Shown here piece by piece: positions 9,512 to 19,334 of a stretch of DNA of 64,000 bases. Position 1 is the stretch's first letter. The number at the start of each line of letters is the position of its first letter. Below the pieces are notes generated by a model. It was not told the DNA's origin. It was given only the letters and a program-made list of their open reading frames with translations, and ran no database searches. Source of the stretch: Psychrobacter sp. FDAARGOS_221 (GTDB lineage: Bacteria > Pseudomonadota > Gammaproteobacteria > Pseudomonadales > Moraxellaceae); NCBI RefSeq assembly GCF_002313155.2, contig NZ_NWFK02000001.1, positions 1,736,001 through 1,800,000 of the forward strand, in the 5' to 3' direction. A program made the position numbers and the translations under genes.

Positions 9512-10360
9512 TTAACTGCGCCGCTGATATTCACGGCTCTCTAACACCAGTAGCAGTCGTTTATCTATGCCGGCTTCATTTGACGGCTGCAATCGCAACG
9601 TCAAAATACTCTGGGTACGCGTACCATAATTGGGTAATTCAGGCGTATCGATACAAATAGAGGACAACGACTGCTCTAATTGCTCGGGCATCCCCGTATC
9701 TGGCAGCTGATTACTCGGTGCCTGCACCCTATCTTGTAATACTTGCCAAGCCGCAGATTGCCAATAACTCATATCACCGTTATAAAACTCAAAACTCTCG
9801 GCAATCAGCGGCAGCACTTCTTGGCGCACACGCCCACGTAATTTTTCAGACTTAAACCAAGGATCATTGGGTTGACCATTTGAGATAACATGTAGCCCGC
9901 TGTGCAATGGCGTTGGCGGATAGCCTCGATTATTAACCACAACTGCTTGCCTCTGGTCTCCCACTATTAAATTAAAACCGGCATAGTCTTGCAGCTTAAT
10001 CTGACGTGCAAAAACCAATGGTGATAAGTCACTGGTTAAAAAGTGAGTGACCAACTCACCCCGAGAGCGCTGATCTGGCGAGGATTGTCGCCCATCGCGA
10101 AAGTTAAGCACCACTGCCCAGCGACCATTTTGAGTGACTTGCTGTTGCAAATCAGTGTGCTCATTTAAACTAAGCTGCGAAGATATCTGATGTAATCCCA
10201 ACCAAGTGCCGCCACTTTGCTGATCACGTCCTGCATAGATAGGTGACTCTTGCCACTGATGCGCCGCTAAGGTCGGACGAGCCAAAAACTCATCGCGATT
10301 AGACAACAGTACTAAAGGCATCTCGTCAAATAACTGCCACGCAATGGCAACAATACACAT
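9512..10360 (-). CDS. NRDE family protein (TANGO2-like)
   Basis: A 282-residue member of the NRDE/TANGO2 family, named for the motif seen here as LLSNRDEF at about 18-25. Further family blocks are AGRDQQSGGTWLG, FNLIVGD, the HVISNG segment and the C-terminal YGTRTQSILTL. The N-terminal MCIVAIAW, with Cys at position 2, resembles the N-terminal nucleophile arrangement proposed for the family (inference). The biochemical role in bacteria is unsettled; heme handling has been proposed for TANGO2-type proteins. It is convergent to rppH and divergent from lgt. Confidence 0.85.
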   Translation of the reverse strand: MCIVAIAWQLFDEMPLVLLSNRDEFLARPTLAAHQWQESPIYAGRDQQSGGTWLGLHQISSQLSLNEHTDLQQQVTQNGRWAVVLNFRDGRQSSPDQRSRGELVTHFLTSDLSPLVFARQIKLQDYAGFNLIVGDQRQAVVVNNRGYPPTPLHSGLHVISNGQPNDPWFKSEKLRGRVRQEVLPLIAESFEFYNGDMSYWQSAAWQVLQDRVQAPSNQLPDTGMPEQLEQSLSSICIDTPELPNYGTRTQSILTLRLQPSNEAGIDKRLLLVLESREYQRRS

Positions 10361-10553
10361 AATTTACTCTTCTTTGGTTGTTATCAGTTTATGGATTAAA
10401 GCAAGACTGTTGGTGAGCAAGCATAGCCTATTTTTGTGGCCAGCATCAATGATTTGTCTGTGGCTAAATGTGGCCGTTTTCAGTCTGCCAGTATTCGACA
10501 CTGCCAAATTTTGCTATCATGAGCCACACCACATAACTACGTAGATTTCACTC

Positions 10554-11450
10554 ATGATGATTCATCCCCAATTTGATCCGATTGCATTGTCACTTGGCCC
10601 TGTCCAAGTACATTGGTATGGCTTTATGTATCTACTGGCTTTTGCCGCTGCCTATGGCTTGGCCTGGTATCGTAGTAGCAAACGCGAAGGTTGGACCACC
10701 GAGATGGTCTCCGACTTAGTCTTTTACGGTGCACTTGGTGTGATTTTAGGCGGCCGTATTGGTTACGTCTTCTTATATCAATTTGGCGAACTACTGGCCG
10801 ACCCCACTTATATCTTCAGAGTATGGGAAGGCGGCATGTCATTCCATGGCGGCTTTATTGGCGTTGCTTTGGCGATGATTTATTTTGCCCGCAAATACAA
10901 AAAGCCCATCTTTAATGTGCTCGATTTCATCGTACCTTGTGTTCCAACGGGACTGCTATTTGGGCGTATTGGTAACTATATCAACGGTGAGCTATGGGGC
11001 CGAGTTTCTGATGGCGGTTATAATTGGCTGACGTATTTCCCACAAGCCGCACGCTTTGATGCAGAGCTACTCAACAGCACGCCAGCGCTTCAGTCATTAG
11101 CCATGCAGGTCAATGAAGTCGCGCTACTACCGCGCCATCCTTCACAGCTTTACGAAGCCTTTGCCGAAGGGTTATTAACCTTTATTTTAGTTTGGTGGTT
11201 TTCTTCTAAGCCACGCCCACGCATGGCGGTATCTGCTTTATTTATGCTGTGCTACGGCATCAGCCGCTTTACCATTGAATTCTTCCGTCAGCCTGACGCT
11301 GGCTATGATCTGATTTTTGGTTGGATGAGTAAGGGTCAGTTATATACCCTGCCAATGATTTTAATTGGCTTGTTATTAATGGTATTGGCCTATCGCAATC
11401 AAGTCTATGACTGGGGCAAATACGCGAATAATGCACCTCAAAGTCGTTAA
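10554..11450 (+). CDS. lgt: Prolipoprotein diacylglyceryl transferase Lgt
   Basis: Inner-membrane enzyme that transfers diacylglycerol from phosphatidylglycerol to the lipobox cysteine, the first step of lipoprotein maturation. The 298-residue polytopic protein shows the essential HGG (98-100 in MSFHGGFIG), the signature GRIGNYINGELWGR (137-150), GGRIGYVF and HPSQLYEAFAEG. Two adjacent ATG codons (10554 and 10557) are possible starts. lnt, the last enzyme of the same pathway, is in the window at 20645-22222. thyA follows on the same strand after 118 bases. Confidence 0.96.
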   Translation: MMIHPQFDPIALSLGPVQVHWYGFMYLLAFAAAYGLAWYRSSKREGWTTEMVSDLVFYGALGVILGGRIGYVFLYQFGELLADPTYIFRVWEGGMSFHGGFIGVALAMIYFARKYKKPIFNVLDFIVPCVPTGLLFGRIGNYINGELWGRVSDGGYNWLTYFPQAARFDAELLNSTPALQSLAMQVNEVALLPRHPSQLYEAFAEGLLTFILVWWFSSKPRPRMAVSALFMLCYGISRFTIEFFRQPDAGYDLIFGWMSKGQLYTLPMILIGLLLMVLAYRNQVYDWGKYANNAPQSR

Positions 11451-11467
11451 ACCTGAGAGTCGTTAAA
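11436..11467 (+). repeat. 16-bp tandem duplication across the lgt stop codon
   Basis: Two 16-bp units, starting at 11436 (cctcaaagtcgttaaa) and 11452 (cctgagagtcgttaaa), match at 14 of 16 positions. The first unit contains the last codons and TAA of lgt. Confidence 0.8.
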
Positions 11468-11568
11468 TGCGTTAGCCATTAACACATTAAATCAGATAGT
11501 AAAAATCATATTGAACATTAGGACAGCGCGCTAAGCCGCTTTAACCAAACAAGATAGAGCAACTGACT

Positions 11569-12429
11569 ATGACACCTGTTAAAAACGAAGCCGCTTACTT
11601 GGATCTCATTCGTTATGTACGTGACCACGGTACACCAAAAGGTGACCGCACTGGTACCGGAACGTTAAGCCACTTTGGCGCCCAAATGCGCTTTGATTTA
11701 AAAGATGGGTTCCCCCTACTCACTACCAAAAAGGTACACATGAAGTCGATCACCTATGAGCTGTTTTGGTTCTTAAAGGGTGATACCAATGTTCAGTACC
11801 TCCAAGATCATGGGGTACGTATCTGGAATGAGTGGTCAACTGCTGAGCAGACTGCCCGCTTTGGTCGTCCTGAAGGCGAGCTGGGTCCTATTTATGGTCA
11901 CCAATGGCGTAACTATGGCGCCAGCCAAAGTGATGATGGTGGCTTCAATAAAGACGGGGTGGACCAAATTACCCAAGTTATTGATCAAATTAAAAACAAC
12001 CCCAATTCACGCCGCTTAATCGTATCGGGCTGGAACCCAGCCGAAGCCAACTTAGTGGCGCTGCCGCCTTGCCATACTCTATTTCAATTCTTTGTCGCTG
12101 ACGGTAAGCTCTCTTGCCAACTGTATCAGCGCTCAGCAGACTTATTCTTGGGAGTACCGTTTAACATCGCCAGCTACTCGCTACTGACGCATATGATTGC
12201 CCAAGTGTGTGACTTGGAAGTGGGTGAGTTCATTTGGTCAGGCGGTGATTGCCATCTGTATCAAAACCACTTAGAGCAGGTGAATGAGCAGTTATCACGC
12301 ACGCCTTACGAGCTGCCGACCTTATGGCTGAACCCTGAAGTTACCGATATTTTTGACTTTACTTTTGATGATATTCGAGTTGAAAACTATCAAACACACC
12401 CTGCGATTAAAGCACCTGTGGCGGTTTAG
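11569..12429 (+). CDS. thyA: Thymidylate synthase
   Basis: Methylates dUMP to dTMP using methylene-tetrahydrofolate, yielding dihydrofolate. The 286-residue protein has all family blocks: [13 protein letters not shown], the nucleophile C168 in [12 protein letters not shown], the dUMP-binding [18 protein letters not shown] and GDCHLYQNH. The C-terminus ends in APVAV as in other ThyA proteins. A short insertion ([12 protein letters not shown], about 119-130) lies in the region that is variable between species. folA follows after 54 bases, so the dihydrofolate produced is recycled by the next gene's product. Confidence 0.97.
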   Translation: MTPVKNEAAYLDLIRYVRDHGTPKGDRTGTGTLSHFGAQMRFDLKDGFPLLTTKKVHMKSITYELFWFLKGDTNVQYLQDHGVRIWNEWSTAEQTARFGRPEGELGPIYGHQWRNYGASQSDDGGFNKDGVDQITQVIDQIKNNPNSRRLIVSGWNPAEANLVALPPCHTLFQFFVADGKLSCQLYQRSADLFLGVPFNIASYSLLTHMIAQVCDLEVGEFIWSGGDCHLYQNHLEQVNEQLSRTPYELPTLWLNPEVTDIFDFTFDDIRVENYQTHPAIKAPVAV

Positions 12430-12483
12430 CAAAATGGGTTATATCAAAACCCTCGAGTATTTTTCAGTATTTAAGGACATCAC

Positions 12484-13068
12484 ATGAGTTACGCCGGTAC
12501 CCAAGTTGCCCAAATCGCTGCTATCAGCAACAACCGTTGCATTGGCAAAGGTAATGACTTACCTTGGCACATCCCAAATGATTTAAAGCACTTCAAAGCG
12601 TTGACCACCTCAGAAACCGATACCTATGCTGACAGCAGCGTTAAAGGTATCGTTATCATGGGCCGCAAAACATTTGAGTCAATGGGCAGCAAGCCGTTGC
12701 CGAAACGGGTTAACTTTATCGTTACAACCCAAATGGACTATGAACAGCAGCACAATCTCGTCGATAACAAAAACGTGTATGTGATGCACAATCTTGATGA
12801 CGCCCTGACCCAAGCGGCGAATATTGCGCACGGTCTCAAGTTCGATACGATTTGGGTGATTGGCGGCGAGAAGATATTCAAAAGCGCCATGATATTCACC
12901 GACCGCATTGAGCTGACGCTAGTGGACACAGACATTGAAAACGGTGATGCCTTCTTCCCTGAGATTCCAGGCGGATTTGAACAGACCGAAATATCTGACT
13001 CATTTAGCGATGAAAAAAGCGGCTTAAGCTATAAGTTTGTGACTTATCGCCTTAAAGATGGTGAATAA
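12484..13068 (+). CDS. folA: Dihydrofolate reductase
   Basis: Reduces dihydrofolate to tetrahydrofolate with NADPH; this is the trimethoprim target. The protein has 194 residues, longer than E. coli FolA (159). Recognisable blocks are IAAISNNRCIGKGNDLPWHIPNDL, with the catalytic acidic residue in the PNDL segment, IVIMGRKTFESMG, and IWVIGGEKIFKSAM for NADPH binding. An extra loop occurs at about 43-53 (SETDTYADSSV). It directly follows thyA, and its 3' end overlaps the start of the next gene by 11 bases. Confidence 0.96.
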   Translation: MSYAGTQVAQIAAISNNRCIGKGNDLPWHIPNDLKHFKALTTSETDTYADSSVKGIVIMGRKTFESMGSKPLPKRVNFIVTTQMDYEQQHNLVDNKNVYVMHNLDDALTQAANIAHGLKFDTIWVIGGEKIFKSAMIFTDRIELTLVDTDIENGDAFFPEIPGGFEQTEISDSFSDEKSGLSYKFVTYRLKDGE

Positions 13069-14659
13069 TAGCGCATCGTCCTCTAGTCACAGTAAGACTA
13101 AACAGGTCGTTTTTACACTGCTAAAAGTCACCAAAACCGTCTTCGTTATTCTTATTGTGCTGATTGCTAGCTTAGCACTGTTGGCTATTATCAGTCACCA
13201 GTCACTGCCTGACAATCAGCAGCGCACGATATCCACCTCCCTTCCTTTCAACCCTCAAAGCGCATTGGCTCAGCAGCTATTGCCAGACATAGAGGCACAC
13301 CCACAGCAAAGTGGCTTGTACCTGCTAGACGACAGTCATGAAGCTTTTTTAGCTCGTCTAGCGTTGGCATCTTCAGCCGAAGATACGCTCGATGTGCAAT
13401 ATTATATTTGGCATGACGACACCACCGGCCATCTGCTGATGCAAAGCTTGTATCAAGCTGCTGAACGTGGCGTGCGCGTGCGACTGCTACTTGATGACAA
13501 CAACACCGGCGGCATGGACGCCCTACTCGCTAGCGTCAATGCCCATCCTAATATTGAAGTACGACTGTTTAACCCGTTTATGCAGCGCCGTTTGCGTCCG
13601 TTGGGCTACTTAAGTGACTTTTTTCGCTTAAACCGACGCATGCACAATAAATCCTTTACTGCTGATGGCTTAGTGACCATTGCAGGCGGACGCAATGTCG
13701 GCGATGAGTATTTTGGTTTTGGTAGTGGCGTGATGTTCGCTGACTTGGATATGGCCGCTGTTGGGCCCGCTGCTCAGCAAGTAGAACAAGACTTTGATCG
13801 CTATTGGGCCAGTGATTCCAGCTACCCTGCTGAAAATATTATATCGATTAACAATCCTGAGCCTTTTGATACTCAACCAGCAACCGATGAAGAGACTCAG
13901 CAATTTTTGACCGAGTTAATCCACTCTAAGTTTGTCACTCAGCTCAAATCAGGCGAGTTACCATTGATTTGGACCAACACCGAATTAATCAGTGATGATC
14001 CTGCCAAAGGCTTGAGTAAACCCAAACAAAGTGATTCCGTCCTGGCTCATATTGCGCCATTAATGACGCAGACCAAAGAAGAATTACTGGTCATTTCACC
14101 CTACTTTGTGCCGACTCAAAAAGGTACGCAGCTGTTTGCTGACCTAGCCGATCAGGGTAAACAGGTTGGCATCTTGACCAACTCGCTGGCCGCTACCGAT
14201 GTTATTCCTGTCCACGCCGGCTATGCCAAGTATCGCAAACCGCTATTAAATGCTGGTATAGAGCTATATGAGCTAAAGCCAATGGCCACCATCAGCACCA
14301 AAGATCATGGCGGCATTATCAAAAGCAGCGGTGCCAGCTTGCACGCCAAAACCTTTATTATTGATAGCAACACCTTGTTTGTCGGCTCCTTTAATATGGA
14401 CCCGCGATCGGCTGCGCTGAATACTGAAATGGGCTTTGTGTTTGACAGCCCTGAGATTGCCAATTACTTGGTTGATAATATGAAGCAAAAGCAGATGCAG
14501 TACAGCTATGCTGTCACTAAAACTGCTGAGGGCAAGCTATACTGGCAAACCGAAGAAGACGGTGACATCATTGAGTTCAACAACGAGCCACACAGCAGCT
14601 GGCTATCTCGCTTCGGCGTCTGGGTGTGTTCATTACTGCCCATTGAGTGGCTATTATAG
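13058..14659 (+). CDS. Phospholipase D family protein, ClsC-like cardiolipin synthase
   Basis: A 533-residue protein with an N-terminal membrane anchor (about 17-46) and two phospholipase D HKD motifs: H196-x-K198-x4-D203 in MHNKSFTAD and H429-x-K431-x4-D436 in LHAKTFIID, each followed by the usual Gly-Ser/Gly-Gly-x-Asn block (AGGRNVGDEYF, VGSFNMDPRSA). The long spacing and LDVQYYIWHDD and RLLLDDNNTGG blocks match the ClsC/YmdC branch, which makes cardiolipin at the inner membrane by phosphatidyl transfer. The start overlaps the folA end, so translation may be coupled to folA. Substrate assignment is by family only. Confidence 0.85.
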   Translation: MVNNSASSSSHSKTKQVVFTLLKVTKTVFVILIVLIASLALLAIISHQSLPDNQQRTISTSLPFNPQSALAQQLLPDIEAHPQQSGLYLLDDSHEAFLARLALASSAEDTLDVQYYIWHDDTTGHLLMQSLYQAAERGVRVRLLLDDNNTGGMDALLASVNAHPNIEVRLFNPFMQRRLRPLGYLSDFFRLNRRMHNKSFTADGLVTIAGGRNVGDEYFGFGSGVMFADLDMAAVGPAAQQVEQDFDRYWASDSSYPAENIISINNPEPFDTQPATDEETQQFLTELIHSKFVTQLKSGELPLIWTNTELISDDPAKGLSKPKQSDSVLAHIAPLMTQTKEELLVISPYFVPTQKGTQLFADLADQGKQVGILTNSLAATDVIPVHAGYAKYRKPLLNAGIELYELKPMATISTKDHGGIIKSSGASLHAKTFIIDSNTLFVGSFNMDPRSAALNTEMGFVFDSPEIANYLVDNMKQKQMQYSYAVTKTAEGKLYWQTEEDGDIIEFNNEPHSSWLSRFGVWVCSLLPIEWLL

Positions 14660-14751
14660 CCGTTTATTTGCACAGCTACACAGCGTCCTTATTTGTCAGC
14701 CTCTCTATCTTAAGCATCCTTATTTTTCAACATTGATATTTTCAAGCAATC

Positions 14752-15531
14752 CTATTTATCAGCAATCAGGGTTATCACATCTGTGGTAAACGAGCCGTCT
14801 GCTTGTACCTGAAAATAATCTGTCGCTTCTTGACCAATGCTTTGTTGCAGCGCACGAATCGCTTTTACATAGTGCTCAGGCGTGCGCATGCGGGTCACCC
14901 AGCTATTAAATTCTAACAGCAACTTATGGGTCTGCATTCGATTCACCTTCAGCCCTGCCTGACTGAACATGTTCTGCCATTCAGCAACAGAATAATCACG
15001 CACGTGACTGTTGTCACGCAGTATCTCAATGGTCTGCAAAAAGGTATCACACACTGGGTTTGGCGGTGCCATCACATCAATCATCATCACTGTTCCATTG
15101 GGCTGACACACACGGCGCATCTCTCGTAAAGCTTGTGGTACATCCTGCCAATGGTGTGCTGAAAAGCGGCTAACCACTACATCAAAATGGTTGTCCTTAA
15201 AAGGCAGGAACTCTGCAACACCTTGTTGAGTACTGATGTTATTCAGCCCTTTTTGCTCAGCAGAATCAGCCACTACCTTGAGCATATCTTGCGACAAATC
15301 GTAAGCGATAACGCTCTCGGCATGTGGCGCCGCATAAAAGCTGATGTGCCCTGCACCACTGCCTAAATCCAGCACCTTAGCATGATCATATTGCGCTACT
15401 ATCTCTTCTACTAACGCGAACTCTTGACCTTGGGCATGCACGCTGCTGTTTAAGTAGGCTGTTGCTTGCGAGCCAAATTGATTGTCGACCACTTGGTTAT
15501 GGGTCATAGTTTTAGAATTGGATTGAGTCAT
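14752..15531 (-). CDS. Class I SAM-dependent methyltransferase (UbiE/type 11)
   Basis: The start at 15531 is preferred because AAAGGGA sits about six bases upstream; a longer start at 15558 exists. The 259-residue protein has the SAM-binding motif I VLDLGSGAGHISFYA, the acidic end of strand 2 VIAYDLSQDML, FKDNHFDVVVSRFSAHHW (motif II region) and an EMRRVCQPNGTVMMIDV segment typical of methyltransferase domain 11. Such enzymes methylate small molecules or lipid quinone precursors; the substrate here is not indicated by neighbours. It lies convergent to the phospholipase D gene. Confidence 0.85.
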   Translation of the reverse strand: MTQSNSKTMTHNQVVDNQFGSQATAYLNSSVHAQGQEFALVEEIVAQYDHAKVLDLGSGAGHISFYAAPHAESVIAYDLSQDMLKVVADSAEQKGLNNISTQQGVAEFLPFKDNHFDVVVSRFSAHHWQDVPQALREMRRVCQPNGTVMMIDVMAPPNPVCDTFLQTIEILRDNSHVRDYSVAEWQNMFSQAGLKVNRMQTHKLLLEFNSWVTRMRTPEHYVKAIRALQQSIGQEATDYFQVQADGSFTTDVITLIADK

Positions 15532-15670
15532 CGTTATTCCCTTTTTATATTTTGTCATTATCGTGCGTGGTGTGATGTTAATTGCAACAATAATTAATGC
15601 GGTTGGATTTAATAAAATTAGCGGTAATGAAATTGGAGTTCGTAAAATCAGAGTTGAATCAGCTTTAATA

Positions 15671-15705
15671 AAAAACCCTCCTTTAGCTGCCTAAAAGAGG
15701 GTTTT
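15671..15705. terminator. Intrinsic terminator, likely bidirectional
   Basis: AAAACCCTCCTTTAG and CTAAAAGAGGGTTTT pair with one mismatch around a four-base loop; A run on one side and T run on the other. It ends the aminopeptidase transcript on the minus strand (stop at 15736). Confidence 0.88.
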
Positions 15706-15735
15706 AAATCAATAGCTATACCATGTAGACCCGTA

Positions 15736-17568
15736 CTAGATGGCTTTGGTACGTTCAGTTAACCAGTCTAACGCCTCACCTTCAACACGGTCTTTTAGCT
15801 CGTTATAGACGTGGCTGTGGTAGTCGTTTAACCAGTCGATTTCTTCTTGGTTTAACACGCTCGGGTCAACCAAACGGGTGTCGATTGGGCATAGAGTAAC
15901 CGTTTCGAAGTTGAGGTAGTGGCCAAATTCACTCTCTTCTGGGGTTGGAACCGGTTGATTCACCACTAGGTTTTCGATACGAATACCCCAGCGACCTTCA
16001 CGGTATAGACCAGGCTCATTACTGGTAATCATACCCACTTTCATCGCACGCTCTGGCGGTGTGGTCGCGCTGTAGGCGATCACTTGCGGGCCTTCGTGGA
16101 CGTTTAAGAAGTAGCCCACGCCATGACCGGTGCCATGTCCATAATCACGCTGCGCTTGCCATAATGGGGCACGGCAAATGGCGTCAATAAGCGGTGAAGC
16201 AATACCGTCTGGGAAGCAAGCTCTGGCAAGGGCGATGTGCGCTTTTAGAACAATGCTAAAGTCACGTTTTTGTGCAGCATTGACGTTACCAATGCCGACC
16301 ACACGGGTGATGTCTGTGGTGCCGTTTTGGTACTGAGCGCCTGAGTCGATTAACAATAAGCCATCGCCTTCAATGTAGCTAAACTTGTCTTCTGTGGCAC
16401 GGTAATGTGGCAATGCACCGTTTTCATTGAAGCCGGCAATGGTTGGGAAGCTAGGTGATACATAGTGTGGCTGCTTGCTACGTACGTCAATCAGCATGCT
16501 GTCGACATCTAGCTCGCTTAAGCGCTCGCCTTGGTTTAGACGGTTTTCAAACTCACTAAAGAACTGACATAAAGCAGCCCCGTCTTGACGCATGGCTTCA
16601 CGGATGTGCTCGATGTCTTGGTCTGTTTTGACTGATTTTAACAAGCTGCTTGGGGCAATGCTTTCAATCATGCCAATGTCATCGGCTAAGTCGTTTAAGG
16701 TGCCCACCGCCACTTTATTTGGATCCAATAGTAGCAAGTCTTCTGGCGTCAACTGACCCAGCGCTGCTTGTACTTGATCGTATTCAGCAACCTCAATACC
16801 GGCATCGGCAAGTAACTTAGCGATATCAGCACTCACCTTCTGAGTGTCCACATATAAGGTAGCGCTGTCAGCACTGATTAACATGTGTGCCAAAAATACT
16901 GGGTTATAGTCGACATCGTTACCACGTAAGTTAGTCAACCACGCGATGTCATCTAAGCTTGAAATCAGATGATGCGTCACTTCAAGCTGTTGCATCTGAG
17001 CACGCACTTCGGCCAGCTTTTCTTTTGCTGATTGTGATAAAAACTGCTCATCATGCGCATATAGGGGTGCACTTGGCAGCGCTGGACGGTCTTCCCAAAT
17101 TTGATTTAATAAGTCTTCTTCTGTGATCAGACGGATGCCGTACTCTTCGTCATCATTGTCGTCTTCATCTGCGACATCTGCAAAAGCAGCTAACAATCTG
17201 TCCTGCTCAGCCAACGACAACACATTGCCGTCAATGGCAACACTGTCACCTGCTTTTAGATTCGCAGCCAACCAGTCGGCGTGATTAGGTGCTCCTTTTT
17301 GCAGCTTTTGTAATTCAATACCCGTACCATCAAGCTGATCAGCCGCTTGTACCCAGTAACGGCTGTCGGCCCATAGTCCCGCAAAATCTGCCGTTACTAC
17401 TAAAGTGCCCACTGAGCCGGTAAAGCCAGATAGCCACTGACGACCTTGCCAATATTCAGGTAAATATTCTGATAAATGTGGGTCTGCTGATGGCACCACA
17501 ATGGCATTGATATCATTGTCCTGCATCACCTGACGTAGGTTATTAATGCGTTGTTGGATGGTACTCAT
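15736..17568 (-). CDS. Aminopeptidase P family Xaa-Pro aminopeptidase (M24B)
   Basis: A 610-residue three-domain peptidase of the eukaryote-like XPNPEP type, larger than E. coli PepP (about 440). The N-terminal creatinase-like domain starts with INNLRQVM and IVVPSADPHLSEYLPEYW. A second such domain follows with ISSLDDIAWLTNLRGNDVDYNPVF. The C-terminal pita-bread domain has the metal ligands in LIDSGAQYQNGTTDITR, GHGTGHGVGYFLNVHEGP and SNEPGLYREGRWGIRIENL. It cleaves the N-terminal residue from peptides with Pro in second position in the cytoplasm. The POT peptide transporter gene lies directly upstream on the same strand, a sensible pairing of uptake and hydrolysis, but a terminator separates the two. 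Confidence 0.92.
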   Translation of the reverse strand: MSTIQQRINNLRQVMQDNDINAIVVPSADPHLSEYLPEYWQGRQWLSGFTGSVGTLVVTADFAGLWADSRYWVQAADQLDGTGIELQKLQKGAPNHADWLAANLKAGDSVAIDGNVLSLAEQDRLLAAFADVADEDDNDDEEYGIRLITEEDLLNQIWEDRPALPSAPLYAHDEQFLSQSAKEKLAEVRAQMQQLEVTHHLISSLDDIAWLTNLRGNDVDYNPVFLAHMLISADSATLYVDTQKVSADIAKLLADAGIEVAEYDQVQAALGQLTPEDLLLLDPNKVAVGTLNDLADDIGMIESIAPSSLLKSVKTDQDIEHIREAMRQDGAALCQFFSEFENRLNQGERLSELDVDSMLIDVRSKQPHYVSPSFPTIAGFNENGALPHYRATEDKFSYIEGDGLLLIDSGAQYQNGTTDITRVVGIGNVNAAQKRDFSIVLKAHIALARACFPDGIASPLIDAICRAPLWQAQRDYGHGTGHGVGYFLNVHEGPQVIAYSATTPPERAMKVGMITSNEPGLYREGRWGIRIENLVVNQPVPTPEESEFGHYLNFETVTLCPIDTRLVDPSVLNQEEIDWLNDYHSHVYNELKDRVEGEALDWLTERTKAI

Positions 17569-17644
17569 AATATCCTCTTTTTGTCTTGTCTGTATTTTGT
17601 CGATGTTTTTTATTTATAAGATTGTTTATTACGCTATTAAAAGC

Positions 17645-17681
17645 TAAAAACGTGCTACCAGAATTATGGTAACACGTTTTG
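17645..17681. terminator. Intrinsic terminator after the POT transporter gene
   Basis: AAAACGTGCTACC / GGTAACACGTTTT stem with one mismatch and a seven-base loop, T runs on both strands. It lies between the transporter stop (17763) and the aminopeptidase start (17568). Confidence 0.88.
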
Positions 17682-17762
17682 TTTTTTGAACCGTTTTCAG
17701 TTAGTAAGTGTATCAACCAAATACTGACTGCCAACGATTAAAAAGATTCATGGCTCAGACCA

Positions 17763-19334
17763 TTAAGCATTGTTTTTGAGCTTATCTTCAGCTTCACTGC
17801 GATCCAACATGGCTCTCACTGGCTTAGCCACTGCCAATAAAATAAGCGCAGTGACCACTAAGAAAATAACCATGGTCTTGAACAAGCCTGGCAAGCCATT
17901 GATGGTATCAGCAGACACATGCCCGCCAAAGAAGGCAGCCACTAAGTTACCCATGGCATAAGAGGTAAAGAACAGCCCCATCATCTGACCCTGCATACCG
18001 GTTGGCGCCAGCTTAGTCATAGACGATAAGCCAACTGGACTAAGTGCCAGCTCACCTAAAGTTAAAAGCAACAAACTACCGGTCAACCATAAAGGCGATA
18101 CCAAAGTACCTGGGTTGTTCACTACCGCTTGAGCAGCAAAAATCATCACCCCAAAACCAGCAGCGGCCAATAACATACCAATGGCAAACTTAGTCATACT
18201 GTTTGGCTCAAGACCACGGCTGCCCAACTTCACCCAAATGATGCTGACAATCGGTGCCAATAGCAAAATAAAGATTGGGTTTAATGACTGAAACCAAATA
18301 CTTGGGATGCTAAAGCCCATCACATCCAAATCGGTATAACGATCGGCAAATAAGTTAAACGAAGTCGGTTGTTGTTCAAAGCTTGACCAGAACAGCGTCG
18401 AGCCAATGATAAGTAAGAAACAAATGAACAAACGCAGCTTGTCGGTTTTATCCAACTTGGGGGCGATGAACATATAAGCAAAATATAAAATCACCATGCC
18501 GGCAATAATATAGGTCATGTACTCTGCAACCATTGCCGGATTAAATGGCATGATGCCAGTCGCAATCAATACAATCAGCGCAATCAAAACCGCCATAGAC
18601 ACCGCGACCCAGCGCCCTATGTTCTGGTACTGACTGTTAGGAATTTCCCATTCAGGCGTTATGCCTTTTGCTTGAGCATAGCGCTTTAAGTTTTTGCGTG
18701 CCGCAAAACGATACACCAGTAATGAGATTAGCATCCCGATACCACCAACGCCAAAGCCGATGTGCCACATTTGACGCTCTTGGAAAATACCAACGATTAA
18801 TGCCGCAACCAATGCCCCAATATTAATACCCATATAAAACAAGGTAAAACCACCATCACGGCGGCTGTCGCCTTCTGGATATAGCGCCCCAACCATCACC
18901 GAAATACAGGTCTTAAATAACCCTGAACCCAGCACAATAAAGGTGAGACCAATAAAGAACAGTGACATACCCATAAAAGCAGATAAGGCGATGCTCAAAT
19001 GACCTAAGCCAATAATAATACTGCCCCACCATAAAGCGCGCTCTTGTCCTAGCCAGTTATCAGCTAGCCAGCCACCTGGCACCGCTGCCAAATACAAAGT
19101 ACCGGCGAAAATACCGTAAATAGCAGAGGCAGTGGCATCATCAAAGCCAAAACCGCCATTACTTACCGAAGCGACCATAAATAATACCAATAAAGGGCGA
19201 ATACTATAATAAGAAAAACGCTCCCACATTTCGGTAAAAAACAACGATCGCAATGGCTGCGGATGCCCCATAAAACTATTATCTAACGCCTCAAACTCCG
19301 CTGAGGGCTTAGAGGGTCGTGACTCTATACTCAT
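17763..19334 (-). CDS. POT/PTR family proton-dependent oligopeptide transporter
   Basis: A 523-residue transporter with about 14 hydrophobic helices. The N-terminal FFTEMWERFSYYSIRPLLVLFMV carries the E-x-x-E-R-F-x-Y-Y signature of proton-coupled peptide transporters. GGWLADNWLGQ and the PTR2 signature FYMGINIGALVA are present, and FWSSFEQQPTSFNLFAD in helix 7 matches the peptide-binding site. It imports di- and tripeptides with protons; E. coli DtpA-D are homologues. AAGGAAC precedes the ATG. The downstream aminopeptidase could process imported peptides. Confidence 0.92.
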   Translation of the reverse strand: MSIESRPSKPSAEFEALDNSFMGHPQPLRSLFFTEMWERFSYYSIRPLLVLFMVASVSNGGFGFDDATASAIYGIFAGTLYLAAVPGGWLADNWLGQERALWWGSIIIGLGHLSIALSAFMGMSLFFIGLTFIVLGSGLFKTCISVMVGALYPEGDSRRDGGFTLFYMGINIGALVAALIVGIFQERQMWHIGFGVGGIGMLISLLVYRFAARKNLKRYAQAKGITPEWEIPNSQYQNIGRWVAVSMAVLIALIVLIATGIMPFNPAMVAEYMTYIIAGMVILYFAYMFIAPKLDKTDKLRLFICFLLIIGSTLFWSSFEQQPTSFNLFADRYTDLDVMGFSIPSIWFQSLNPIFILLLAPIVSIIWVKLGSRGLEPNSMTKFAIGMLLAAAGFGVMIFAAQAVVNNPGTLVSPLWLTGSLLLLTLGELALSPVGLSSMTKLAPTGMQGQMMGLFFTSYAMGNLVAAFFGGHVSADTINGLPGLFKTMVIFLVVTALILLAVAKPVRAMLDRSEAEDKLKNNA

